The notes: generated from the sequence alone by a model not told the origin. A stretch of 64,000 nucleotides of DNA from Lactobacillus acidophilus (GCF_034298135.1 NZ_CP139575.1:434001-498000); one strand, 5' to 3'. Shown: positions 10,464-18,931, numbered from the stretch's first letter. A program made the numbers and translations.

Positions 10464-11810
10464 CTAACTGTTTATTTTTTTGTAATTCATCTGCAAGCGC
10501 AGTGCTTCATAGATAGGCTTACCGCCGAGTAAGTCAAGAACATAATAAGAAACAAACGTTACAATGATTAATGGCAAAGTTTGTTGTACAGTACCAACCA
10601 TTTCAGTTAAAAGCATGATTGCGGTAAATGGCGCTTTTTCGATTGCACCAAAGTAGGCAGCCATTGAAATAACTAAAACATGAACGAAGTACATTGATGG
10701 AATAATATGTGTTTTAATCATTGCATTAGCACAGATCATTCCTAATAATGCGCCTAGAACTAGAATAGGCATAAAAATACCACCAGGTACTGATGAACCA
10801 TAAGATAGCATTGAAAATACAAATCTAACTCCAAATAAAATAATTGGAATTAATACAAGACTCCATGGTCCAAGAAGTAATTGCATATCAGCTTTGTGAT
10901 TAAATAAATCGGTAATTAAAACGTGAGAGCCCCCAAGCAATTGTGCATTCCAAAGACCAATTGGAATAATCAAGAGAAAGGGAATAATACTGTGGTAAGC
11001 AGCAGGTATTTTTTTTATCTTGCTAAACCACGGTTTTAAGCTGAGTAATACATATTGGTAAACATAGGCAAGTAATCCAAGTAAAATACCGATTAGTGGT
11101 AATGTCCAGTAAGCATATATAGGAAAGTAACCACGAACAGGTAGGTATAAACAAGGTCTATTGCCAAAGAATAAAATTGTCATAAAGTCAGCGGAGAAGC
11201 TTGCAGCCAAAACTGCTACTACTTTTTTGGGTCTGAAGCTAAAAGAAATTTCTTCTACTAAGAACATTGCTCCAGCCATTGGAGCACTAAAAGCAGCAGA
11301 AAGCCCTGCGGCTACGCCACATTCCAATAATTCGGTTGACTGTTCAGAATCTAATTTAAATGTTTTTTCGGCTAATCCTTGTCCAATCATTGCACCCATT
11401 TCAATACATGGACCTTCACGACCCAGCATTAATCCAGGACAGATTGCCAAAAGACCACCCACGAATTTACGCCAAAGAATAGGCCACCAAGGCATTTTAT
11501 TTTCACCTAAATAAACAGCTTCAACTTGTGGTACACCTGAACCGATAACTTCACTAAGATATGGTTTAGTAATTTTCCCTAATACAAGTGAAATGATTAT
11601 CATTAAGATGACGTATGGCACAAGCCATAGAGGCTGAGCTACCATTTTGGGATATATAAAGTAAAGAAATTGCATTGTATGGTCAATAATCCAACGAAAG
11701 ATACTGACAATTAATCCGGTTATTAACCCAACAGAAATGGCTCTAAATAGCCTATAAGACATTTGACTAGAAAATGGTTTTCTCAGAATTTGTTTAGCAC
11801 TTTTTATCAT
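10464..11810 (-). CDS. ClC-family chloride channel or H+/Cl- antiporter
   Basis: 448 residues with 10 or more hydrophobic helices. The three ClC selectivity signatures are visible in order: GSGVP, GREGP (with the gating glutamate) and GGIFMP. Length matches the compact bacterial form without C-terminal CBS domains. Family members move chloride, or exchange chloride for protons, and support acid resistance; some relatives export fluoride, but those have different selectivity motifs, so chloride is favoured. Start ATG is preceded by GAGGA at good spacing. It lies downstream of the P-type ATPase on the same strand, but a terminator at 11853-11882 separates them, so it probably has its own promoter in the roughly 80-base gap. 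Confidence 0.9.
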   Translation of the reverse strand: MIKSAKQILRKPFSSQMSYRLFRAISVGLITGLIVSIFRWIIDHTMQFLYFIYPKMVAQPLWLVPYVILMIIISLVLGKITKPYLSEVIGSGVPQVEAVYLGENKMPWWPILWRKFVGGLLAICPGLMLGREGPCIEMGAMIGQGLAEKTFKLDSEQSTELLECGVAAGLSAAFSAPMAGAMFLVEEISFSFRPKKVVAVLAASFSADFMTILFFGNRPCLYLPVRGYFPIYAYWTLPLIGILLGLLAYVYQYVLLSLKPWFSKIKKIPAAYHSIIPFLLIIPIGLWNAQLLGGSHVLITDLFNHKADMQLLLGPWSLVLIPIILFGVRFVFSMLSYGSSVPGGIFMPILVLGALLGMICANAMIKTHIIPSMYFVHVLVISMAAYFGAIEKAPFTAIMLLTEMVGTVQQTLPLIIVTFVSYYVLDLLGGKPIYEALRLQMNYKKINS

Positions 11811-11852
11811 TGTTTTTTATCCTCATACATAGTATACAATTTATATACTAAC

Positions 11853-11882
11853 AAAAAAACAACCCATAATCAGGGTTGTTTT
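11853..11882 (-). terminator. Terminator of the P-type ATPase gene
   Basis: Stem AACAACCC / GGGTTGTT with a seven-base loop and a T run on the minus-strand side, 11 bases after the ATPase stop codon. Confidence 0.85.
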
Positions 11883-11893
11883 CAATATAAAAA

Positions 11894-14521
11894 TTATTTT
11901 CTTTTTTCGTTAGCTATTTTAACAATTTGAATAAGAATAGTTGGCATAAGTGCTAAAAGTAAAATCCAGAGATATTGGCTGTTAGTCAAAGGAGTTACAG
12001 CGAATAAAACGTGCAATGCAGGAACAAAAAGAATTAAAGCTAACAATAATGTTCCAACAGCAAAAGCAGCTAAGCTGTACCAGTTATTTTTAAAACCAAT
12101 CTTGAAAATACTGTGTTGTGAACGGCAATTAAAACCGTGAAGCAAACGAGCAAATGTTAGAGTGGAGAAAGCCATAGTACATGCAACTGCAGGACTGGTA
12201 TTGCGTCCAATCATGAAAGCAGTGATGACACCTACAGAAATAATAATACCTTGCAAAGTTATTTTAGTAACTAAATTTCTGTCTAAAATACCTACCTTAG
12301 GATCACGTGGTTTTCTATCTAAAACATCTGGTGCACCAGGTTCCATACCAATGGCTAAGGCTGGAAGCGAGTCTGTTACTAAGTTAATGAACAAAAGCTG
12401 AACTGCAATAAATGGTACGGAAAAACCACCAATTGAAGCAAAGAGCACAGTAATGATAGCAGATAAGTTACCGGAAAGCAGATACATAATCGCATTTTTA
12501 ATATTTTCAAAAACGGTACGACCATTTGCGACTGCCTTAATAATTGTGGCAAAGTTGTCATCAGCCAAAATCATGCTGGCCGCATCTTTAGATACTTCTG
12601 TACCGGTAATTCCCATTGCAACACCAATATCGGCTTTCTTTAAAGCTGGAGCGTCGTTAACACCGTCACCAGTCATTGAAACAATCTTATCTTTGTTTTG
12701 CCATGCGTTAACAATCCGAATCTTGTTTTCTGGCGATACACGAGCATAAACAGCGATCTTTTCAATCTTTTGTTCAAGTTCTTCATCGCTCATCTTGTCA
12801 AGTTCTAATCCAGTTACGGCGATATCGCCTTCAGTAAAGATACCGATCTTCTTAGCGATTGCTACAGCGGTAACCTTGTGGTCACCAGTAATCATGACAG
12901 TACGGATGCCGGCCTTTTTAGCACGGGCAACTGCTTCAACACTTTCTTTTCTAGGTGGATCCATTTCAGCAACCAAACCGATGAAAGTAAAGCCATTTTC
13001 TGTTTCAGGAGATAAGTCTTCGTCTTTTTCTTTGTAGGCAAAGGTTAAAACTCGTAAACCATTTTCTGAAAAATGTTCATTTTGTGCCAAGATCTTCTTC
13101 TTGTCTTCTGTGGTCATTGGACGGACATTGTCACCGATCCGGATATTGTCGCAGCGATCAAGCAAGACATCGATTGCACCTTTAACAAAAATAGTTGGTA
13201 CAGTGTGAATCAAGTGCTTAGTACTCATTAACTTTCGGTCAGAATCAAATGGTACTTCCTGCTGACGAGTTAATAAACCACGTAAGTCACTTTCAGACAG
13301 TCCAAGTTGATTATTACCTAAATCGATGCCGGGCACTTGGCGGTACATTTCAAGTAAGGCAGATTCTGTAGGGTCACCAATACTTTTGCCATCCTTTAGG
13401 CTTGAGTCATTGTTTAATACTGCATCGTAAAGGAGGTAGCGGTGGAGTTGGTTGTCTAAGTTAAGTTGATTTGGTTTTAAAACTTCACCACCGATATAAA
13501 TTTCTTCAACGGTCATCTTGTTCTGAGTTAAAGTACCGGTTTTGTCGGAACAAATAACAGAAACTGAACCTAATGATTCAACGGCGGCTAGGTTTTTAAT
13601 AATGGCATTTTCTTTAGCCATCTTTTGTGTACCCATTGCTTGCACAATAGTAACAATTGAACTTAATGCTTCAGGTATTGCAGCCACGGCAAGGGCTACT
13701 GCAAAGAGCAAGGCATCCATAATAGGTTGACCGCGCCAAATTTGCAATCCAAGAACAAGTGCACAAATAATCAAGATCGCAGTGGCTAACTTAGATGAGA
13801 ATTTATCAAGTGATACTTGAAGAGGTGTACGACGTTCCTTAGTCTCATTCATTAAGGAAGCGATCTTACCAATTTCAGTATCCATTCCTGTATTAGTTAC
13901 TAAGACGTTGGCGCGACCGTAAGTAACTAATGAACTAGAGTAAACCATATTAAGGCGATCGCCTAAAGGAATTTCATGATCAAAATCTACATCAGCCTTG
14001 TCGATATTGGTTGATTCACCAGTTAAAGAACTTTCATTTACTTGTAAAGAGAAGTTATCTAAAATCCGTCCATCGGCAGTAACCATATCACCTGCTTCTA
14101 AAAGCATGATATCGCCAGGAACGACATCTTTAGAATCAATTTCGATCTTTTCACCGTTACGCAAAACTTTAGCACTAGGTGAAGACAGTGACTTCAATGA
14201 TTCGAGTGATTTTTCAGCTTTAATGTGCTGAACAGTTCCTAATACTGCGTTTAAAATTAAAACAGCAATAATTACCAGCGTACTTTCTAATTCACCGGTA
14301 AAGGCTGAAATAACTGCAGCGATGATTAAAATAATCACCATTAAGTCTTTGAATTGTTCTAAAAAGACTTGGAAGGTGGTTTTCTTTTTCCCCTCGACTA
14401 AGGCATTTTTGCCGTATTTAGCTAAATTTTCTTCAGCTTGTTTAGTCGATAGACCATCGCTAGAAGTATGAAATTCTTTGAGAACTTCATCTTTAGTCTG
14501 TAAATAATACTGTTTTTCCAT
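11894..14521 (-). CDS. P-type cation-transporting ATPase (P2 type, Ca2+/Mn2+ exporter)
   Basis: 875 residues from the chosen start. It has the full P2-ATPase plan: N-terminal cation-ATPase domain, TGES actuator motif, phosphorylation site SDKTGTLT (Asp326), the MITGDHKVTA and GDGVNDAPALKKADIG hinge motifs, and about ten membrane helices. An in-frame ATG four codons upstream (14533) is part of the sequence ATGGAGGG, which is the ribosome site for the ATG at 14521, so the shorter form is preferred. Annotation by homology alone would say calcium ATPase, but the yybP-ykoY riboswitch in its leader senses Mn2+, and related riboswitch-controlled ATPases in lactic acid bacteria and streptococci relieve manganese stress. 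Mn2+ (perhaps also Ca2+) export is therefore the better guess. Confidence 0.9.
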   Translation of the reverse strand: MEKQYYLQTKDEVLKEFHTSSDGLSTKQAEENLAKYGKNALVEGKKKTTFQVFLEQFKDLMVIILIIAAVISAFTGELESTLVIIAVLILNAVLGTVQHIKAEKSLESLKSLSSPSAKVLRNGEKIEIDSKDVVPGDIMLLEAGDMVTADGRILDNFSLQVNESSLTGESTNIDKADVDFDHEIPLGDRLNMVYSSSLVTYGRANVLVTNTGMDTEIGKIASLMNETKERRTPLQVSLDKFSSKLATAILIICALVLGLQIWRGQPIMDALLFAVALAVAAIPEALSSIVTIVQAMGTQKMAKENAIIKNLAAVESLGSVSVICSDKTGTLTQNKMTVEEIYIGGEVLKPNQLNLDNQLHRYLLYDAVLNNDSSLKDGKSIGDPTESALLEMYRQVPGIDLGNNQLGLSESDLRGLLTRQQEVPFDSDRKLMSTKHLIHTVPTIFVKGAIDVLLDRCDNIRIGDNVRPMTTEDKKKILAQNEHFSENGLRVLTFAYKEKDEDLSPETENGFTFIGLVAEMDPPRKESVEAVARAKKAGIRTVMITGDHKVTAVAIAKKIGIFTEGDIAVTGLELDKMSDEELEQKIEKIAVYARVSPENKIRIVNAWQNKDKIVSMTGDGVNDAPALKKADIGVAMGITGTEVSKDAASMILADDNFATIIKAVANGRTVFENIKNAIMYLLSGNLSAIITVLFASIGGFSVPFIAVQLLFINLVTDSLPALAIGMEPGAPDVLDRKPRDPKVGILDRNLVTKITLQGIIISVGVITAFMIGRNTSPAVACTMAFSTLTFARLLHGFNCRSQHSIFKIGFKNNWYSLAAFAVGTLLLALILFVPALHVLFAVTPLTNSQYLWILLLALMPTILIQIVKIANEKRK

Positions 14522-14555
14522 AAGACCCTCCATAAGTTAGGCAAGTTTCGAACAA

Positions 14556-14685
14556 AAAAAGAGACTACGCCTAAACTAAGATAGTTTATGCATAGTCTCA
14601 CCATTTAAATTTATAGCGGAAATTGCTTTCGTGATATGACGCCATAAATACAAAGTATATTTGTCGGTTACTCCCTATATGTATA
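14556..14685 (-). ncRNA. yybP-ykoY (manganese-sensing) riboswitch with terminator, upstream of the P-type ATPase
   Basis: On the minus strand the leader contains the family's conserved elements: AGGGAGTAACC (14667-14679), then GCGTCATATCACGAAAGC (about 14627-14643), then GGTGAGACTATGC. The last element forms the left arm of a strong hairpin (14561-14599; GAGACTATGC with GCGTAGTCTC, extended by AAACTA/TAGTTT) followed by seven T. In this family Mn2+ binding stabilises the aptamer and prevents the terminator from forming, so the exporter is made when Mn2+ is high. The call rests on motif recognition; a covariance-model search was not run. Confidence 0.82.
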
Positions 14686-14690
14686 TTAAA

Positions 14691-14719
14691 ATTAAATCAT
14701 ACGTAATTAATTTTGGCAA
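14691..14719 (-). promoter_or_regulatory. Sigma-A promoter of the riboswitch-ATPase transcript
   Basis: On the minus strand TTGCCA (14714-14719) and TTTAAT (14691-14696) are separated by exactly 17 bases, immediately upstream of the riboswitch. Confidence 0.6.
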
Positions 14720-14764
14720 TAAAAAATATACATAAGATTTTGCTAAGCAAATTATCAAAAAACA

Positions 14765-14792
14765 TTGACTAATAAATAGTTAGTGTTACTAT
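14765..14792 (+). promoter_or_regulatory. Promoter of the leader peptide / NAD(P)-binding protein unit
   Basis: TTGACT (14765-14770) and TACTAT (14787-14792) with a 16-base spacer. A palindrome-like AAAACGCTTTT (14808-14818) lies just downstream and may be an operator; it resembles only the core of a cre. Confidence 0.6.
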
Positions 14793-14834
14793 GTATTTGT
14801 AAGTTAGAAAACGCTTTTATAAAAGGAGAATATG

Positions 14835-14876
14835 ATGTTTTTAACAGAAATTATTCCAGTTTGCACTGCGCGCTAA
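14835..14876 (+). CDS. Short leader peptide (MFLTEIIPVCTAR)
   Basis: Thirteen codons starting at the second of two adjacent ATGs. AAGGAG (14823-14828) is correctly spaced for that ATG but too close to the first (14832). The peptide ends with Val-Cys-Thr-Ala-Arg and a TAA stop. The stop codon itself is the first part of an inverted repeat (TAATCAGC, 14874-14881) whose other arm is GCTGATTA (14896-14903). This is the arrangement of a translated attenuation leader: ribosome position would decide whether the hairpin can form. Function is inferred, not recognised from a known family. Confidence 0.55.
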   Translation: MFLTEIIPVCTAR

Positions 14877-14925
14877 TCAGCTAAATTACTTCTTGGCTGA
14901 TTAAAAAATAGCTAGTTTTTTTGAT
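14874..14925 (+). promoter_or_regulatory. Hairpin overlapping the leader-peptide stop codon, possible attenuator
   Basis: Eight-base perfect arms TAATCAGC / GCTGATTA with a 14-base loop. They are followed by a second weak repeat (AAAAA, TAGCTAG, TTTTTTT; 14904-14922) that ends in a T run. The pair sits between leader peptide and the main gene, where a terminator or a ribosome-controlled switch is expected. Confidence 0.45.
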
Positions 14926-14950
14926 AATCGGTTTAATAAGGAGAATAAAA

Positions 14951-15598
14951 ATGACTAAAATTGCTGTATTAGGTGCTAGTGGACAAATTGCTAAGTTGGC
15001 AGAAGAATTTTTCTTAAAGGATGCAGATAACGAATTGATCTTGTTCTTGCGTCATCCTAACAAGTTAGACAAGTCTGAAATCGATGAAAATCGTGAAAAG
15101 ATTATTGTGGGGGATGCAAGTAAAGTAGATGAAGTTGCTGCGGCTATTAAGGGCGTCGACCTTGTATATGCTAACTTAGCTGGTGGTAACATTGAAGATC
15201 AAGCTAAAGCAGTGGTAAAGGCGATGGATCGAGATGGCATTAAGCGTCTTATCTGGATTTCTTCATTAGGTGTATATGATGAAGTTCCTGGTAAGTTTGG
15301 TGAATGGAACAAGAATATCTTAGGTTCATATCTCACCACTTATCGTGCTGCCGCCGATGTGATTACTGCTAGTGATTTGGACTACACAATTATTCGTCCT
15401 GCATGGCTTACTAATAAAGATGAAGTAGATTATGAAGTTACTCGTGGCGCACATACTGCATTTAAGGGTACTGAGGTATCACGTAAGAGTGTAGCAAGTT
15501 ACATCAATGACTTGGTTAAAGATCCAAGTAAGGATGCCCGTGGTAACATTGGACTTAACAAGCCAAATACTGATGGCGATAAACCAGCTTGGTATTAA
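14951..15598 (+). CDS. NAD(P)-binding oxidoreductase of the NmrA-like / atypical SDR type
   Basis: 215 residues. It starts with the Rossmann glycine motif AVLGASGQIAKL, and matches the NAD(P)H-binding family that includes YwnB-like and biliverdin-reductase-B-like proteins; there is a YTIIRPAWL segment near residue 150. Start chosen at ATG 14951 because AAGGAG (14938-14943) precedes it; an upstream in-frame start would lie inside the leader hairpin. Substrate is unknown. Relatives often belong to redox or electrophile stress responses, which would fit a leader peptide with a Cys codon near its end, but that link is inference. A strong shared terminator follows. Confidence 0.85.
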   Translation: MTKIAVLGASGQIAKLAEEFFLKDADNELILFLRHPNKLDKSEIDENREKIIVGDASKVDEVAAAIKGVDLVYANLAGGNIEDQAKAVVKAMDRDGIKRLIWISSLGVYDEVPGKFGEWNKNILGSYLTTYRAAADVITASDLDYTIIRPAWLTNKDEVDYEVTRGAHTAFKGTEVSRKSVASYINDLVKDPSKDARGNIGLNKPNTDGDKPAWY

Positions 15599-15611
15599 AT
15601 TATTAGATGAA

Positions 15612-15652
15612 AAAAGAAAGGTGAAACCAAACATAGATTTCACCTTTCTTTT
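15612..15652. terminator. Bidirectional terminator between the oxidoreductase and pyrE
   Basis: AAAGGTGAAA / TTTCACCTTT arms with A-rich and T-rich flanks, serving the rightward oxidoreductase and the leftward pyrFE unit. Confidence 0.85.
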
Positions 15653-15667
15653 TAGATTGGATTAATT

Positions 15668-16306
15668 TTATTTTTCAAACTTCTTGCCCCATGCCCATGG
15701 ATCTTCGTGCCAAGTCTTCAATACATCGTATTGTTTACTTGAAATATGGCCTGATTCATTTTCTTTTTTAAGAAGTTCTAGGTAGGAAAGAAGTGGCGCA
15801 TATTTAACACCGCTCTTAGTGAAGTTTTCTTTTGCATCTGGTAAGTAGTAGGTAAAAATTGATGATACACCGATAACATTGCCGCCATCTTTTTCAGTAG
15901 CCTTAACAGCATTTAAAACTGAACCACCTGTGGTAATTAAATCATCGATTAAAACAATCTTGTCATTTTTATTAAAGCGACCTTCGATTTGGCGTCCCTT
16001 GCCGTGATCTTTGGGCTTAGGACGTACATAGATTATTGGCAAATGGAGCTTGTCAGCAATCCAAGCAGCGTGAGGGATGCCAGCTGTAGCAACACCACCA
16101 ATAATGGTTGTTTCAGGAAATTCTTTAGCAATTAAATTAGCTAAGTCACTAGCAATCATATCGCGTAATTCTGGATAAGAAACTGTCAGACGCAAGTCAG
16201 TGTAAATCGGTGAAAGCATTCCACTAGCGTAAGTAAATGGCTTGTCTGGTGAGATTGTAATAATTTTTTCTTCGATAAGTTTAGAAATAATTTGATCTTT
16301 ATGCAT
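15668..16306 (-). CDS. pyrE: Orotate phosphoribosyltransferase
   Basis: 212 residues. It converts orotate and PRPP to orotidine 5'-monophosphate, the fifth step of UMP synthesis. The PRPP-binding loop is IVLIDDLITTGGS, and the flexible-loop region RPKPKDHGKGRQIEG with its Lys/Arg residues is present. It overlaps the end of pyrF by one base (TAATG), so the two are translationally coupled. It is transcribed with pyrF from the PyrR-type attenuator at about 17025-17125. Confidence 0.96.
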   Translation of the reverse strand: MHKDQIISKLIEEKIITISPDKPFTYASGMLSPIYTDLRLTVSYPELRDMIASDLANLIAKEFPETTIIGGVATAGIPHAAWIADKLHLPIIYVRPKPKDHGKGRQIEGRFNKNDKIVLIDDLITTGGSVLNAVKATEKDGGNVIGVSSIFTYYLPDAKENFTKSGVKYAPLLSYLELLKKENESGHISSKQYDVLKTWHEDPWAWGKKFEK

Positions 16307-17013
16307 TAGTTAAACTCCTTCTTAATTGCTTCATATGCTGCCTTGGGATCACTTGCTAAAGTAATGGGCCGACCTACCACGATTGCGCTTGAGCCCCATT
16401 CTTTAGCCATCTTTGGTGTAGCCACACGGGATTGATCATCCTTAGCATTGCCAGCTGGACGAATGCCTGGAGTGACATATAAGAAATCGTCACCGATATT
16501 CTCATGCAATTTTTTTACTTCAAGTGGTGAGCAGATCACCCCATCGGCTCCAGAATGCTTAGCCATCTTGGCTAAGCTCAATACTTGTTCAGCCATTGGC
16601 AAACGGCAATTTTGTTCATTTCTCAAAACATCGTCCGAGATCGAAGTTAATTCAGTAACTGCAAGTAATTTCGGTACACTATGACCAGCAGGTGTTCCGG
16701 CAATTAAACCGTCTTTGGCGGATTTAATCATTTGGCTACCACCAAGTGCATGAACCGTTGTAAAGGTGATGCCAAGTTTAGCTAAAGCTTTAGCTCCGTT
16801 ATAAACAGTATTTGGAATATCATGCATTTTTAAATCTAAGAAAATCTTATAGCCTTGCTGCGTTAACTTCTTGATTACATCAATGCCTGCATTATAAAAA
16901 AGTTCCATGCCAACTTTGACAAAAACATCATGCGGGTCGCCTAATTTACTTAAGATCTTATTTAGTTGTTCTTCATTATCTAAATCTAGAGCAACAATTA
17001 CGGGTCTGTCCAT
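16306..17013 (-). CDS. pyrF: Orotidine 5'-phosphate decarboxylase
   Basis: 235 residues, full length for the bacterial form. It decarboxylates OMP to UMP, the last step. Active-site residues are visible: Asp10 (VALDLD), Lys33 (FVKVG) and the signature Asp60-x-Lys62-x-x-Asp65 in LDLKMHDIPNT. The C-terminal phosphate-binding segment VVGRPIT is present. First gene of the leftward pyrFE unit; start ATG follows GGAGG and the attenuator terminator. Confidence 0.96.
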   Translation of the reverse strand: MDRPVIVALDLDNEEQLNKILSKLGDPHDVFVKVGMELFYNAGIDVIKKLTQQGYKIFLDLKMHDIPNTVYNGAKALAKLGITFTTVHALGGSQMIKSAKDGLIAGTPAGHSVPKLLAVTELTSISDDVLRNEQNCRLPMAEQVLSLAKMAKHSGADGVICSPLEVKKLHENIGDDFLYVTPGIRPAGNAKDDQSRVATPKMAKEWGSSAIVVGRPITLASDPKAAYEAIKKEFN

Positions 17014-17024
17014 ATTTCCTCCAC

Positions 17025-17125
17025 AAAAAAAGTCTATACCAAGCGCAGAGAGACACTAAGTATAGACTTTCACTATCTAAATTTAAGCCAATATTGTGAA
17101 CTTGCGGTCTCTCTGTACCGTTTAA
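17025..17125 (-). promoter_or_regulatory. PyrR-type transcription attenuator of pyrFE
   Basis: On the minus strand, ACAGAGAGACCGCAAG (plus 17102-17117) resembles the PyrR-binding loop. A terminator follows, with stem AAGTCTATAC / GTATAGACTT (plus 17031-17039 and 17060-17068) and a run of T. The CAGAGAGA of the PyrR element can pair with TCTCTCTG in the terminator loop, giving the alternative antiterminator fold. With UMP-bound PyrR the antiterminator is blocked and transcription stops. Confidence 0.82.
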
Positions 17126-17184
17126 AGTTTGATCAAGGTGAAGTTTAACACCATCGAGTTAGAAATACAAATAATTTTTTTGCT

Positions 17185-17212
17185 TTGAAAAAAATGCAAA
17201 AGCGTGTACAAT
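17185..17212 (+). promoter_or_regulatory. Promoter of pyrD
   Basis: TTGAAA (17185-17190), 16-base spacer, TACAAT (17207-17212), 53 bases upstream of the pyrD start. Confidence 0.6.
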
Positions 17213-17231
17213 CATTTTTTGAAAAATAAGC

Positions 17232-17249
17232 GAATGTCCGTGAGCATTC
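17232..17249 (+). promoter_or_regulatory. Small hairpin with a PyrR-loop-like sequence in the pyrD leader
   Basis: GAATG / CATTC arms enclose TCCGTGAG, which resembles the TCCCGTGAGG loop of the pyrR attenuator in this same window. No terminator follows; the pyrD ribosome site GGAGG begins about five bases after the hairpin. If PyrR binds here it would act on translation, as proposed for some other bacteria. The stem is short, so this is tentative. Confidence 0.4.
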
Positions 17250-17265
17250 ATTTTGGAGGAAAATT

Positions 17266-18190
17266 ATGATAAATACACATATAACATTACCCGGCTTAGA
17301 TCTAAAGAACCCAGTGATGCCAGCAAGTGGCACATTTGGTTTTGGTGATGTGCCAGCTGCTAAGAAATTTGATTTAAATGATTTAGGAGCAATGGTTATT
17401 AAGACAACTACGCCTAAGGCAACTAGCGGTAATCCGCAACCACAGATTGCCGTTTTAGATGACGGTGTTTTAAATTCAGTTGGTTTGACTAACCCTGGTG
17501 TCGATCAAGTAATTAGCGAAAAATTAGTGCCTTTGAGAAAGCAATATCCCAATTTGCCAATAATGGCTAGTGTAGGCGGCGATAGCGAAAGTGACTATGT
17601 TGAAGTAGCTAAAAAACTGTCTGATTCCGACTTAGTTAATGCGTTAGAAATTAATGTTTCTTGTCCTAATGTAGCTCAAGGTGGTATGAGTTTTGGGGTG
17701 CATCCCGATGTGGTAGAAGAATTAACTAAAAAAATTAAAGACGTGGTTGATGTGCCGATCTACGTAAAATTAACGCCAAACGTAACTGATATTGTTGCAA
17801 TTGCTCAAGCGGCAGAAAAGGGTGGTGCCGATGGCATATCTATGATTAATACTGTCTTAGGGATGGATATTGATGTGCAAACAAGAAGACCGGTACTTGG
17901 TCACAACGTAGGTGGACTTTCTGGTGAAGCAGTTAAGCCAATTGCTATCAGAATGATTTCCCAAGTTTACCAAAAATGTAACCTTGCCAATTATCGGAAT
18001 GGGTGGGATTAGTTCTGCCGAAGATGTGATTAAGTTCATGCTAGCTGGTGCAAGTGCAGTAGCTGTAGGGACTGCACACTTTAATGATAGTATCGCCTCT
18101 AAACATATTGCAGATAGTTTGCCAGCAGAACTTGAAAAATTAGGTATTGATGATATTAATGATTTAGTTGGTCAGGTTAAATTTAATTAA
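17266..18190 (+). pseudogene. pyrD: Dihydroorotate dehydrogenase (class 1B type), frameshifted
   Basis: The product oxidises dihydroorotate to orotate with FMN. Family features before the break: [20 protein letters not shown] and the active-site loop NVSCPNV with catalytic Cys. The frame breaks at an A run (17972-17976): the first frame ends at 18012 with unrelated residues, while the expected continuation [14 protein letters not shown]... runs in the +1 frame to 18190. One extra A (or the T at 17977) explains it. The two parts together make about 307 residues, normal length, with no other damage. So this is either a very recent mutation or a sequencing error. Class 1B enzymes work with the electron-transfer subunit PyrK, which is not in this window. 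It has its own promoter and GGAGG site. Confidence 0.9.
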
Positions 18191-18193
18191 TAC

Positions 18194-18222
18194 TTGACAA
18201 ACGTTGCCGATTACAGTAACTT
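18194..18222 (+). promoter_or_regulatory. Promoter of the pyrR-pyrB-pyrC-carA-carB operon
   Basis: Consensus TTGACA (18194-18199), 17-base spacer, TAACTT (18217-18222), directly after the pyrD stop codon. Confidence 0.7.
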
Positions 18223-18245
18223 TAAATGCAATGAATGTCCTTTAA

Positions 18246-18337
18246 AATTAGTCCCGTGAGGCTAGCAAGGCAGGCTTAAATAAAAGTTTTGACTTTACTG
18301 AAAGCTCCTAGTCTCAAAGTAGACTGGGAGCTTTTTT
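18246..18337 (+). promoter_or_regulatory. PyrR attenuator upstream of pyrR
   Basis: The PyrR-binding element TCCCGTGAGGCTAGCAAGG (about 18252-18270) is followed by a strong terminator (18301-18337; AAGCTCC-TAGTCT paired with AGACT-GGGAGCTT, then six T). This is the classic first attenuator of Firmicute pyr operons, giving PyrR autoregulation. Confidence 0.85.
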
Positions 18338-18366
18338 CATGGGCAAGAATTTAGGAGGGAACTTTA

Positions 18367-18909
18367 ATGGCAAAAGAATTATGGGATGCATTAGCAATGA
18401 AACGGGCCTTGACTCGAATTACTTACGAAATTATCGAACAAAATAAGGGAACTGATAATTTAGTATTAGTAGGAATCAAGACACGTGGCGTTTATTTGGC
18501 TAACCGTATTCATGACAGAATTCAGAAACTTGAAGGTGTAGATGTACCAGTCGGTGAGCTAGACATTACCCTTTACCGCGATGATCGTCATGATGCAACA
18601 CTTAAGCAAGATCCAGTTATTAACTCAGATAACGTTGGCATCAATATTGATAACAAGCATGTTGTCTTAATTGATGACGTTATCTATACCGGTAGAACGA
18701 TTAGAGCTGCGATGGACGCTTTAATGCATGTTGGCCGACCAAGTTCAATCAGAGTTGCAGTTTTAGTTGACCGCGGGCATCGTGAATTGCCAATTAGAGC
18801 GGACTTTGTCGGAAAGAATATCCCTACTTCTTCTGACGAGCAAGTTGCTGTTAATGTAGTTGAAAAGGATGGTAAAGATTCAATCGAATTGAAGGCTTTA
18901 CCAAAGTAA
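18367..18909 (+). CDS. pyrR: Bifunctional pyrimidine regulator PyrR / uracil phosphoribosyltransferase
   Basis: 180 residues, standard length. UMP-activated RNA-binding attenuator of the pyr genes; many homologues also convert uracil and PRPP to UMP. The PRPP loop [12 protein letters not shown] lies near residue 100, and the N-terminal region carries the conserved TRITYEI and [10 protein letters not shown] motifs. The three matching RNA sites in this window (before pyrR, pyrB and pyrF) support its role. Start ATG follows AGGAGGG. Confidence 0.96.
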   Translation: MAKELWDALAMKRALTRITYEIIEQNKGTDNLVLVGIKTRGVYLANRIHDRIQKLEGVDVPVGELDITLYRDDRHDATLKQDPVINSDNVGINIDNKHVVLIDDVIYTGRTIRAAMDALMHVGRPSSIRVAVLVDRGHRELPIRADFVGKNIPTSSDEQVAVNVVEKDGKDSIELKALPK

Positions 18910-18931
18910 AAATAAAAAATTTAATACCCAA

